64,000 nucleotides of DNA from Anastatus disparis. Lineage: Eukaryota > Arthropoda > Insecta > Hymenoptera > Eupelmidae. Numbering within the stretch: the stretch's first letter is position 1; each line of letters begins with the position of its first letter. The DNA lies in the NCBI GenBank assembly GCA_017163975.1, contig JAFFSR010000249.1:461501-525500 (forward strand), read 5' to 3'. A model generated the notes under the pieces. The model searched no databases and was not told the origin of the DNA. It saw only the letters and a program-made list of their open reading frames with translations. Both the position numbers and the translations under genes were made by a program. This document shows positions 23,461-34,747 of the stretch, one piece after another.

Positions 23461-25130
23461 ATAGGTTCATAGTTTATACACTCATCGTTGATGCATTTAT
23501 GGTTTTAAAGTTTATGGGTTTATGGTTTATGGGTTTATGATTAAAGATTTATAGTTTATGGGTTTATGGTTTATAAGTTTATGATTTATGGGTTTATGGG
23601 TTCATGAGTTTATGGTTCAAGTGCTTATGTTTTCTGAGTTTCTGGCTCATAAGATTTTGGTTTATGAACTCATGGTTTATGGATTAAAGGGGTTTATAGT
23701 TTATGGTGTTATCATTTATGGTTTATGGGTTTATGGTACATGGGTGTATAGTATATCGGTTTATGGTTTATGGGTTTATGGTTTATGCGTTTATGGGTTT
23801 ATAGTTTATGAGTTTATGGTAACTAGATTCATGGTTTATGGGTTTATGGTTCATTAGTTTATGGATTATGAGTTTATGATTTATAGGTTTATGGATTTAT
23901 GGTTTATGAGTTTATGGTTTATGTGTTTATGGTTCATGGGTTCATGGTTCATAAGTTCATGGTTACTAAGCTTATGATTTAAGGGTTCATGGTTTATGGG
24001 TTTATGGTTTGTGGGTTTATGGTTTATGGGTATATGGTTTATAGGTTTATGGTTCATGGGCTCATGGTTTATAAGTTCATGGTTACTGTGCTTATGGTTT
24101 ATGGGTTTATGGTTATATAGTTTATGGGTTCATGGTTTATAAGTTTATGGTTACTAAGTTTATGGTTCATGGGCTCATGGTTTATGGGTTTATGGTTTAT
24201 GGGATTATCGTTTATGGATTTATGGTTCATGGATGTATGGTGTATCGTTTTATAGGTTTATGGGTTTATGGTTTATTGGTTTCTGATTTTAGGGTTTACG
24301 GTTTATAAGTTCATGGTTTATGGGTTTATGAGTTTATGGATTTATTGTTTATGGGTATATGGGTTTATTGTTTATGTTTTTATGGTTCTTGGGCTTATGG
24401 TTCACGGGTTTACGGTTTATGGGTTTATTTTTTGTGAGTTTATAGTTTATGAGTTTACGGTTCATAGTAAACTATTCATGGGATTATGGGTCCAGTAATT
24501 ATAGTTCATAGCCTTACGGTTCATGTGCTTATGTTTTATAAGTTCCTGGCTCATGGATTTCTGGTTTATGGGCTCATGGTTTATGAATTAAAGGGGTTTA
24601 TGGTTTATGGTGTTATAGTTTATGGGCTTATGTTTTAAATGCTCATGATTTTTGGGTGAATGGTGCATAAGTTTATGTTTTATCGTTAAGGAATTATGGA
24701 TTTACAGTTTATGGTATTATGGTGTATAAGTATATGTTCTATGGGTTTATGGTTTATGGGTTTCTGGATTTATGGTTTATGAGTTTGAAGCTTATGTGTT
24801 TACGGATTTATGGTTTATAGGTTTATGGTTTATGGGTTTATGGTTTATGGTTTATGGGTTTATGGTTTATGGGTTTATGGTTTATGGGTTTATGGGTTTA
24901 TGGGTTTATGGTTTATGGGTTTATGGTTTATGGGTTTATGGTTTATGGGTTTATGGTTTATGGGTTTATGGTTCATGGGTTTATGGTTTATGGGTTTATG
25001 GTTTATGGGTGTATAGTATATGGGTGTATAGTATATGGGTTTATGGTTTATGAGTTTATGGTTAATGGGTTTATGGTTTATGGGTTTATGGTTTATAGGT
25101 TTATAATTTATGGGTTTATAGGTGTATAGT
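23461..25130 (+). repeat. 15-bp minisatellite, left arm part 1
   Basis: Unit TTTATGGGTTTATGG, an alternation of 7- and 8-mers, almost perfect at 24830-25015 and degenerate elsewhere. The unit has no stop in any forward frame, which gives three overlapping open frames of GFMVY / GLWVY / GLWFM repeats. These are not genes. Confidence 0.93.
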
Positions 25131-25330
25131 ATTGCAACGTCATAAATCTATATTCTAAATGGCAAGATTGTTATTTATTTTTATTTTATTTATTGTAAAG
25201 ATAAAAAACTATGTTCTTGAACTTGGTTAAATTTATTTATCAAAACATTCAATACTTATAATAACTTTACTTTACTTTATTTTTAAGAAACTTAGTGTAA
25301 ATAGAAAATAAATTGAATCGAGAGGAATTT

Positions 25331-25470
25331 TAGGAATAGCAGCAATCTTGCCTTCTTCTCTTTGCTCGTTTACTTTCTCTGCAAATTGGATCAATCAATG
25401 ATGGTTCTGTAGGTCCTTTCTGATTTAGACGATACACAAAAAACACGTGTTTCAAGACAAGACACAATTT
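25331..25470 (-). CDS. Possible terminal exon, unrecognised
   Basis: The minus strand reads LKHVFFVYRLNQKGPTEP, then SLIDPICRESKRAKRRRQDC and a stop at about 25332. The mixed composition and basic C-terminus look like real protein rather than AT-rich noise, but I recognise no family and cannot fix the splice acceptor. If real it belongs to the 2.2 kb insertion and would be read from the GC-rich block near 27 kb. Confidence 0.25.
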
Positions 25471-26269
25471 TTAACTTGATATTTATATTTGATATAAATC
25501 ACATTTAGACTCACAGGATTTGTTTTTGGTAAGGTTAGGTCTCAGAAATGAATGATACATTATTTTAGATTGAGCATGGCCATTAGGCATCTTTTCTTAG
25601 TAACTCGTTTATTGCCTACAACTTCTACATGCTACAATTAATCTTTCAAACCGGAAAGAAATAATTTCTCTAAAAGTTATCAATTTAAGTTAACGATTGC
25701 AAATCTCTAATCATACGAACAAAAGAAAAAAAAATATATAGATATCATTTACGTTAAAGTTACGGATTTACTGATTCTATATAATTAAATCATAAAAAAA
25801 ATCTTGACTATTAAAACAAAAAATCTAATCAGTTAATATCGAATTTCGAATTAGTCTTCTGGCCAACACGTGGTTTGGCTTTCCTTTTTTTTTTTTTATA
25901 TGCCGGGCAAATTAATAGTCAAAGGAAAACCTGTAACAAAAAAAATTCTGAAACAAAAAATAAGCCTAATCCCTGGTTTTAGCAACCGATTCGCTATCTG
26001 GTACAAGTACCGAAATAGCACACGGAGAAGAGCAGTCTCTAGGACACCCTTTTATGCCAACCATCGGCTTTTTTGTTAAATCGCAGAAATTAATCATGCA
26101 GATTAATTTCCACTCGGAGCCTTTCGGGGGAACCCCTAGTCACGCTCCTATTAATGAGGTTGTTAGTGTTAGTAGATTCCAAAAAAAAAAAAAACACTTT
26201 TATCTTAACACTAGCACACAAAACAAAATTTCCTTTTTTTCTTTAGAACATTTGCACACAGCACTACCA

Positions 26270-26461
26270 CTAAATTGAGCATGCTAGAAAATGATACACG
26301 TTTTCCATCTTTAACGCACTTCTACCTTGGCCTTCACTTACAATTCTCCGTGGAAAGCAGAACACTTGTAGCAGAGCGTTTTCTTTTTCAAAGAGATCTG
26401 GGAGTAAGAGAGCGAGAATGCCACGTGCACGGGGTTTTATTCGCCGTGACCAGATGATCAT
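26270..26461 (-). CDS. Possible small exon, unrecognised
   Basis: Reads MIIWSRRIKPRARGILALLL and onward for 63 codons. A good donor (ATT|GTAAGT) lies after FCFPRRI, about residue 41, which suggests a spliced first coding exon below the putative promoter at about 27 kb. An overlapping frame of similar length on the other strand weakens the case. No family recognised. Confidence 0.2.
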   Translation of the reverse strand: MIIWSRRIKPRARGILALLLPDLFEKENALLQVFCFPRRIVSEGQGRSALKMENVYHFLACSI

Positions 26462-27334
26462 CTTAACTATCTACTTAGATACTTCAGATTGCGCACAGCG
26501 CCGCTCTTCATATACGTGCTGTTATTCTCATGCACATGTACAGCTAGAATATAGCCCTAGTTACTTAGATAAACTACCACCTTGAAGTAATAGACATAAG
26601 TTGGAGATAAATTTCCTAATTATCTGTTAGTTATGTTAAATTGTTCTATTATTATTGTTATCTAACTATCCTTTAATGTTAGTTAGTTAATTTGGAAGGA
26701 TTTTATGCAATTAAGAAAGTTACTAGGAGTAGATAAAATGCTTAGAGTCTTTTGCCCCTTTTACGCTCCTGATTTGAAATATCCATACAAGATGTAATAT
26801 TATCCGAGTTATGAGTACTCATGAGTATCTACATTACGTACATTAACTAATTATTCACATTGTAGCTCTTTTTTTCCACCTATTAGTCCTAATTAATTAT
26901 AATATGCATTATAAACAATGAATCACATGCAGCAGTTAGTGTAGTAAGGTAGTAATGCTAACGCGTCGCGTCTCTTCCTCTCTCTCTCACTCCGGATCGT
27001 GATTGGTTCAGCTGGGGCGCTGCCTATTCGTGTGCCGCGCGCTCCAGTTCGGTCCTCTTGGACAAGTTAAACGGTGCGTTTTCCATTTGAATTTGAATTT
27101 ACTTATCATTTATAAAAAATTTTAAAGATTACAACTTTTTGTTATTTAAAAATTAATTGATACTTTTCCTACTCATTTAAAATGAAAATAAAATTTTTTC
27201 AATAAATACTTTAATTTATATAAACAAAAAAAAAAGAATTTTACTCTTTTTTATCGACCGAGTTTTCATGCAATCTAAATACTTTTATTATTTTTAATTA
27301 AAACACAATGCATAATTTAGACCCGTTGCAGTAT

Positions 27335-28855
27335 ATGGGCTTATAGTTCATTTTTTATGGGTGTATGGTTTATCGTTTCTGAATTAATAGGTTTATCGAT
27401 TATGGTTCATGGATTTATGGTTTTTGTGCTTATGTTTCATAAATTTCTGGTTTATGGGATGATGGTTTATGGGCCTATGGTTCATGGATTAAATGGGCTT
27501 ATGGTTTATTGCTTTATAGTTTATGGGCCCATGATTTATGGGTCAATGGTGTATAAGTTTATAGTTTATGGGTTTATGGTTTATAGATTAATAGTTAATG
27601 TGCTCATCGTTTAAAGGTTATGGGTTTATTGTTTAATGAGTCCAGATCTATTGGGTTATAGCCTATGAGTTTATGGTTTATAGGTTTATGGTTTAAAAGT
27701 TTATGATTTATTGGTTTATGGCCTATGAGCTTATGGTTTAAGGATTAAATGGGCCTATAGTTTATTGATTTATGGTTTATGGGATTATGATTTATAGGTT
27801 TATGGTGTATAAGTTTATGGTTTATGCGATCATGGGCTTATGGCTTTAAGGTTAATGGGTTCATGAGTTAATAGTTTACAGGTTGATAGTTCATGTGCTT
27901 ATAGTTTATGGTTTATGGGATAATGGTTTATGGGTTTATGGTCTATAGGGTTATAGTTTATTGATTTTTGGTCTACAGGTTTATAGTTTATCTTTATAAT
28001 AGGTTTATGGGTTCATGGCTTATGCGTTGAAGGGTTATGAGTTTATGGTTTATGGTCCCATGGTTTATGAGTCTATGGTTTATGGGTTTAAAGTTTATGG
28101 GTTTATGGGTTTATGGCTTATGGATTTATATTTTATGGGTTTATGGATTATTGGTATAGGGTATATAGGTTCAAAATTATGAGTTTATGGCTTATGGGCT
28201 CACTAGTTTATAGTTTCTAAGTTTATGGTTTATGAGTTTATGGTTTAAGGGTCAATGGTTTATGAGTTTATGGGTTTATGGTTTATGGATTTATATTTTA
28301 TAGGTTCATGGATTTCGGTTTTATGGTATATAGGTTCATAATTATGAGTTTATGGCTTATGGGCTCATGAGTTTATAGTTTTTAAGTTTATGGTTTATGA
28401 GTTTATGAGTCTATAGTTTATGGGTTAGTGGTTTATAGGTTCATGGTTTCATGGTTTAATGGTTTATGGGTTTATGGGTTGATGTTTTATTAGTTTTTGG
28501 GTCATAAGCTTATGGTTTATGGGTTCACGGTTTATAGGTTTATGATTTATGGGTTCAGGGGTTTACGGATTTATGATTTATTAGTTTGTCGGTTTATGGC
28601 TCATGGGTGTATGGTGTATGGGTTTATGGCTTATGGGTGTATGGTGTATGGGTTTATGGCTTATGGGTTTATGGTTCATGTGTGTATTGTATATCGTTTA
28701 ATGGTTTATGGGTCAATGGTTTATGGTTTCATGCGTTTATAGTATATTGGTAAATAGTTTATGGTTTTATATTCTATTGGCTTATGCGTTTATGGTTTGT
28801 CAGTTAATAATTTATGGGTTAACGGTGTATGTGTTTATTATTCGTTGGTTCATGT
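27335..28855 (+). repeat. 15-bp minisatellite, left arm part 2
   Basis: Same GGGTTTATGGTTTAT unit, more degenerate, resuming directly after the 2.2 kb insertion and running to the inversion centre. Confidence 0.9.
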
Positions 28856-28865
28856 TTGATCATGA

Positions 28866-30465
28866 ATTATAAGCCCATAAACCATGAACACAGTTACCAA
28901 AAATTTATAAAACATATGCACATGAACCGTCAACCCATAAACCATGATCGGTAGACCCATTTATCCTGAAACAATAAACTATACTATAAATTATAAACCC
29001 ATAAATCATAAGCCCATAAACAATGAACTCATATACTATAAACTATAAACCCATAAACTTTAATCCTATAAACCATTAACCCATAAGCCATAAACCCATA
29101 AACCAGAATTTCATAAAACATAAGCACGCGAATCATAAAACTATGAACCATAATTGATAAATCCATCAACACATAAACGATAAACTATAAACTATGAACT
29201 GATAAACTATAAACTATGAACTGATAAACCATAAACCTATAAGTCATTAACTCATAATCTCATAAACTCATAAACAATAGACCATGAACCCATAAACCAT
29301 GAATCCATAAACCCACAAACCCATACACCATAAGCCTATAGTCCATAAACCTTTAAAACATAAAATTATACACCATAAACCCATTAACTGTTAAGAGGAG
29401 GTCACGTATCTCTGTGCTTTTCTAATCAAAGAATTGAGTTTTTTACAGAAACTAATAACTTTAGCAAAAAATGAAGAGAAAGCCGCATCTCGTAATAAAA
29501 AAGCCATATTTTCTTTGATAAGAAAGAATTAATTTTATTGCTTCGTTTTCAAGAAAATCTTGAAAAACTTAAATCATAGAGGTTAGGGTGGACAATTTGG
29601 TTTTTCAAGGTTTTCTTGAGAACGAAGCAATAAAATTGATTTTTTCTCATCAAAGAAAATATTGCTTTTTAGATACAAAATGCGGCTTTCTCTTAATTTT
29701 TTGATAAAATTATTAGTTTTTGTAAAAAAATCATCTCTTTGATTAGAAAAGGACAGAGATACGTGACCTCCTCTTAATTCATAAACAATAAACCCATAAA
29801 ACAAAAAATCATAAAACATAAACTTATAAACCATTAACCCATAAATCATAAACCCTCTAACTCATAAAATATAAACCCATAATCCATAAACTTATGAAAC
29901 ATTAACTTATACACCATAAATCCATAAACCATAATCCCATAATCCATAAACCTATAAAACATAAACTTATATACCATAAACCCATAAATCACAAGCCCAT
30001 TAACCATAAACCTGTAAACTATAACACCATAAACCATAAACTTCTTTAATCTATAAACCATGAGCCCATAAACCATGAACCCATAAGCCAGAAACTCATA
30101 AAACATAAGCACATGAACCATAAACCTATGAAGTATAATTAATAGACCCATAAACTTATAAATAATAAACTACAAACCAGAAACCCATAAACTATAAACC
30201 CATAAACTATAAACCCATGAATCATGAACCCATATACTATACACCCATAAACCATAAACCCATAAACAATATACCCATAAACCCATAAACCATAAACTCA
30301 TAAACCAAAAATTTATGAACCCATAAACCCATAAACCATAAACCCATAAACCATGAACCCATAAACCATAATCCCATAAACCATAAACCCATAAACTCAT
30401 AAACTTATAAACCATAAACCCATTAACGATGAGTCTATAAACTATAAACCTATCAATGCACTACA
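28866..30465 (-). repeat. 15-bp minisatellite, right arm (inverted)
   Basis: Reverse-complement units (CCATAAACCCATAAA), split at 29391-29777 by the TTAA MITE. Best preserved near 30180-30420. The open frames of VYGLW/GFMVY type on the minus strand are repeat translations. Confidence 0.9.
29391..29777. mobile_element. TTAA palindromic MITE, GAGGAGGTC family, copy B
   Basis: Element 29395-29773 (379 bp) with TTAA on both sides and termini GAGGAGGTCACGTATCTCTG and complement. Very similar to 19947-20327 over its whole length, including GCCGCATCT and AATTGTCCACCCTAACCT (here in the opposite orientation). TTAA target use points to piggyBac- or Kolobok-type mobilisation. Confidence 0.88.
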
Positions 30466-30580
30466 AGACGACCAACTACAGACCTATAGAATGTTAGCAT
30501 TATGATTCATATATTCTCCGATTACAGTAGCGCGAAAATAATATAAGAAACTATACTTTATTACAATAATATATTACTAG

Positions 30581-32068
30581 CAAAAAATACCTCGCTCCTA
30601 ACGTCGCTCGGTTGAATTTTCATATATTATATTATTATGTATAAATTAGCCAAATTTGAAATAAAAAAGAATTGACACAACTTATGAATTGTGATATTGT
30701 AGTTTTGTACTGAATTAAATTTTTCTATTTTTATAAAAAAGAATAATTAAAGTTACAATGTGCATAAAAATTGTTTAAATACAAATTATATCTTGATGAA
30801 TTAAGAATTTGTTCTACTAAATTGCATATGAATAAATGAAAAAATATAATAGGAATTTTTTCTTTTCAATCACGTGTTTTAATCACGAACCATGAAATAA
30901 TCGAAAACAGTATTTGACGTTTACTAGAACTAACAACTGCACGGAGAAAAGAAAGTATTGTTAAAATAGGTTCTAAATCAAGTATATCTAATTTATGTAT
31001 TAAGGTACTTAAAAAAAGAGTGACGATATAATTTCAATTAGTACTATAGCTTGAATTTTGAGGACCAATGTTGGTACTACTATATTATGAAGTAAGAGCA
31101 TAAATTTGCGATGCTTACTGCCTTTTTTTTGGTATTCAAGGGCAATATTTCGCAGAAAATGCAATTATTAACCTCTTTTCGTGTGGCTTTTCCTGTTACT
31201 AAAATTGAAAATTATTAAATATAGAATTATTTATATAATATATAACTCTTTAAAATTACTAATAATTAATATTTAAATTCGTGATATTCAAGGATTAAAA
31301 CGATACATGTTTATCTTCCATATTCCGTTTAAAAATAGTTACTTTTGAGTTTTAAATTAATGATTAGAAATTTAAAATTGATATATATATATATATATAT
31401 ATTATATGATTTATATTATATTTATCAACTGTTGAAAATCGTTACACAATTTTAGGGTTTTACGTTAACAGGTATTAATTATATTGAAGTTTTTCGCTCC
31501 TATCGTCGCTTAGTTGAATTTTCTTTTATTATATTATTATGTATAAATGACTAATTTTAAGTAAATAAGAATTAATTAATTGAATTTTGAGTACTGAATA
31601 AAATTGAAAATAATTTGATGAAACATAATATAAAAATATATGTACACATGTGCTTAAAGTAAAAAAGCGTATAATTTATTTCAAGTGACTATTTCTCACT
31701 CTACTGCCATTAGAAAAACAAAGATAGTACGATATTTGATGTAAATAAACTGAGAACTGGGTACTGAGTTACAACTATAATTTCCAGACCTCAATATATG
31801 ACCATGAATTTGAATTATGAAATTAATTCATAAGTGAAACATGCTTAAAAGAAATTCGTGTTGATTTCTAATAAAAATATCTTCACAAATGTATTTTATA
31901 TATATGAAATACGAAATTTAAATAGAAAAAATCATAAGGTTAAAATACATTTTAGTTAATTTTCAATTCGTATATTTCAGAATAAAAAAATAACTATTTG
32001 CAATTACTTAACAATGTTTTTTGCATCTAATATAAAAATTTAATGAGATACAAATATTACAAATTGTA
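30581..32068. repeat. Non-coding DNA with a diverged direct repeat and (TA)n
   Basis: CTCGCTCCTAACGTCGCTCG followed by GTTGAATTTTC and TATTATATTATTATGTATAAAT (from about 30592) recurs as TTCGCTCCTATCGTCGCTTA plus the same blocks from about 31487. The two diverged units are about 895 bp apart. A (TA)n run lies at 31380-31402. No coding sequence. Confidence 0.55.
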
Positions 32069-32549
32069 CACTGAGAGAAAATTCATGCTAATAGAGCATG
32101 CGAACTGCCATCTATGCGAGCATATAAAACATTGATACAAATATGACAGGCCGTGAGAAGCTCTATTAGTATTGGATTACCTTATACTAAAAAAGATGGT
32201 ATGGAGAGTAACTAAAGCATGAACGGCATTCACTGATGACTCGCGTGGTATACTTTGATGACTCCCCACTCTCATATCCTTTGTTTGCTTGAGTCGCCTC
32301 CTCTTTTGGGTGGCGACGCGAGCAAACACGGCTGGTCTATACCCAAAATTATGTTGCAAATTTCTTTAACGTATTTTCGTAGCGTGAATCTTTTATTTCT
32401 TTTCTTTTTTTATGAAGGGAGATACGTTATAAATATAACCTGTTAAACTTTTTAACTTTAAATAATTAATTTTTAACTTAAAATTTAATTATTTTAAACC
32501 ACTAGGGGCAGATGAGCATGTACGATTTTACGCCAGAGATATTTCGGAG

Positions 32550-32617
32550 TAGCGTTGGTCTAGTGCGTAACGTTCACGCTTTTCCTTTTGAGTACGCGAG
32601 TTCAACTCTCGGCTAGG
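32550..32617 (+). other. tRNA-like sequence in left arm
   Basis: TAGCGTTGGTCTAGTGCG resembles a tRNA D-arm / A box (GGTCTAGTG is typical of tRNA-Glu and its relatives). GCGAGTTCAACTCTCG forms a T-arm with a TTCAACT loop (B box). The anticodon stem does not pair well and no acceptor stem is evident, so it is a tRNA-derived relic or a Pol III promoter, not a working tRNA gene. Confidence 0.5.
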
Positions 32618-33204
32618 GTCACTTTTTTTTTAATTTTTTTTTTATTGTTTTAATATTTTTTATTCTTTTTCATATTTATTTTTTTTTAGATTTTGTATTT
32701 TTTTAATAATTTTAAAATTTAATTTTTCACAAGTACGCTTGTTTTTTCAATGAAAATTTTTTAAAAATAAATTATTTTTTATAGGTAGTAATTACAAATA
32801 TTGATAAATAAATAATAGTGATGTTTATTTTATAATAGTATAGTTTAATTTATTTATAATTTAGTTTATAAAATTTACAATAAATTACAATAAATAAATA
32901 AAACTGAGGTATTATTATTTATGTTATAATATATATTGTATATTGAAATATGTTTATAAAGACAAAATTGAACTATAGTATTGTAAATATCACTATTATT
33001 TATTTATTAATATTTTAAATTATTTTCTAAATGAAATAATTTATTTAAAAATATTAATAAAAAAAATGAGCATATTTTAAGTAACTTGTGAAAAAATAGA
33101 TTTTAAAATTAATAAAAAAATAGAAAATAAAAAAAATATAAATAAAAAAAAGCAATAAAAACTATTGAAATAATAAAAAAAAGTTTAAAAAAAGTGGTTC
33201 TAAC

Positions 33205-33270
33205 CAAGAGTTGAACTCGCGTACTCAAAAGGAAAAGCGTGAACGTTACGCACTAGACCAACGCTACTCC
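33205..33270 (-). other. tRNA-like sequence in right arm
   Basis: Reverse-complement partner of 32550-32617 with the A- and B-box-like blocks unchanged. The two copies point toward each other, into the palindrome's centre. Confidence 0.5.
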
Positions 33271-34045
33271 GAAATATCTCTGGCGTAAAATCGTACATGC
33301 TCATCTGCCCCCCAGCGGTTTAAAATAATTAAATTTTAAGTTAAAAATAAATTATTTAAAGTTAAAAAGTTTAACAGGTTATATTTATAACGTATCTCCC
33401 TTCATAAAAAAAGAAAAGAAAAGAAATAAAAGATTCACGCTACGAAAATACGTTAACGAAATTTGCATGAACATGATTTTGGATATAGACCAGCCGTGTT
33501 TGCTCGCGTCGCCACCCAAAAGAGGAGGCGACTTGAGCAATAGAAGAATGCCATAGTTAGCAGTAAAGAAAGAATAGTGGACAAGCCACGTTTACTTCCT
33601 TCACGTCCCATGAGAGGATACAGCGCTAGCTATCGAAGGATATTAGAGTGGGGAGCTACTAAAGCAGGTAAACAAACAGTTTTTGGATAGCACAAACCTC
33701 GTAAGAGTAGATGGCGCTGTTATTAAAGCATAGGATATTACTTACTAACTTTGGATACGTAGACTACATGCTCTATTGGCATGAATTTTCTCTCAGTGTA
33801 TGTATCACAAGTAAGGTTTGCATTTCATAAATATTATAATTTTTAGAAAATTCTTGATATTAATAGATTATTAATTTGGAAAATTTAATATTTTTCTATT
33901 AATGACAAGTAACTTTTCAAAAATAGTTAAAATAATACTGTAAATGTCAATCAACATTTTCATCAAAATAAATTTCAACGCTATAATTATTAAAATAAAC
34001 ATTTTTATTTAACTACAATCTATTGTAATAATTATTTTTTTAATA

Positions 34046-34747
34046 TAGATAGATAGATAGATATTAATTTATTTTGTAAAAGAGTACAAAAAGGCATGTA
34101 ATACATCAAGCAATAAATAATAATTCTGTATAAAGTATTGCACATAATATGATAAGATATCACAGTCAAATATTAAAATTAATATATAATACTGTATCAG
34201 TAAGTCACTATGTAAAAGCGATATCACAGACTACTCTAAATACACGCAGAAAGCATGAAAACATAAATTACAATAAAAACAGTCTTAAATATCTATCAGT
34301 CATAAAATTAAAATCAAATTAAAATCAAATAACACAATTTAAAAGATTAAGCATAAAGCATAGTCATGACATCTAATAAAAATAAAATTGGACAAAACAA
34401 TGCAACAATAAATAATAAAAAATAATATAATAATAAAATTCAAAGAATAAAAACTTGATACCGAAGATGTCATAACTATTAATAAAAAGAAACAGAATCA
34501 CTCATTCTTTCTGCATTTATTCAACCATCATTCGCGCTAATAAATACATTCACACCTTAAATCTATATATAAGACAAAACAAAATCAATTAACATAAAAT
34601 TAAAATACTTAAAATTAAGATCACTCGAGGTCGAGTAAGTACCTCCTCAAAGCCGATTTGAACCTGCCAAGCGATGGAAGATTTTTTATATCGGCAGGCA
34701 GGGAGTTCCAAAAATCCGCACCTTGAACTTGAAAGGAATTTCTTCCA
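34046..34747 (-). mobile_element. LINE 3' fragment (copy 2)
   Basis: Nearly identical to the 3' part of the larger copy at 36310-37080. On the minus strand it encodes the last ~41 residues of the RT protein (FQVQGADFWNSLPAD ... YLLDLE, stop at 34626), then about 550 bp of 3' untranslated region and a terminal (ATCT)n tail at 34046-34070. It is 5'-truncated at 34747. Here the C-terminus reads cleanly, unlike in copy 1. Confidence 0.85.

Larger units (their letters stand above)
25131..27330. mobile_element. 2.2 kb insertion of unknown type in the minisatellite
   Basis: Unique sequence with abrupt borders. TGCAACG at 25133 and CGTTGCA ending at 27330 are short inverted termini, and GTAT occurs just outside both (25129-25132, 27331-27334). 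A GC- and CpG-rich block with a CCAAT motif on the minus strand (about 26950-27080) could be a promoter reading leftward. Below it are possible minus-strand exons at 26270-26461 and 25331-25470. No recognised transposase. Confidence 0.5.
23333..30580. mobile_element. 7.2 kb fold-back element made of a 15-bp minisatellite
   Basis: The outer ends (23333-23470 and about 30435-30580) are inverted copies: AGTATAGTTTCTTATATTATTTTCGCG on the left pairs with its complement on the right, as do the GTTGGTCGTC and GACGACCAAC blocks. Inside, the left arm is GGGTTTATGGTTTAT-type repeats; at about 28858 the orientation flips to ATAAACCCATAAACC. The left arm holds a 2.2 kb insertion (25133-27330) and the right arm a 379 bp TTAA MITE. 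No transposase is seen. Confidence 0.8.
32069..33798. mobile_element. 1.73 kb fold-back element with CACTGAGAGAAAA ends
   Basis: Termini CACTGAGAGAAAATTCATGC and complement. The arms pair again further in: ACTCCCCACTCTCATATCC with GGATATTAGAGTGGGGAG, and a long stretch 32275-32630 with 33185-33545. The right arm has about 90 bp of extra sequence near 33545-33640. Each arm carries a tRNA-like sequence. There is no transposase. The ends resemble those of the 9.1 kb element (CACTGAAAGAAAAATTC). Confidence 0.83.

Noticed and set aside
24772..25129. Three overlapping long open frames encoding VYGFM/GLWVY repeats
   Set aside because: They are forward translations of a 15-bp minisatellite with no stop in any frame; the same patterns appear on the minus strand where the array is inverted.
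23461..30465. Possible interstitial telomere (TTTATGG-type repeat)
   Set aside because: The unit is a 7+8-mer alternation, not TTAGG or TTTAGGG, and the block is bounded by inverted caps and flips at its centre, so it is a fold-back element.
23461..30465. CRISPR-like repeat array
   Set aside because: No unique spacers between constant repeats, and the host is eukaryotic.
32550..32617. Functional tRNA gene
   Set aside because: T-arm and A-box resemble a tRNA but there is no acceptor stem and the anticodon stem does not pair.
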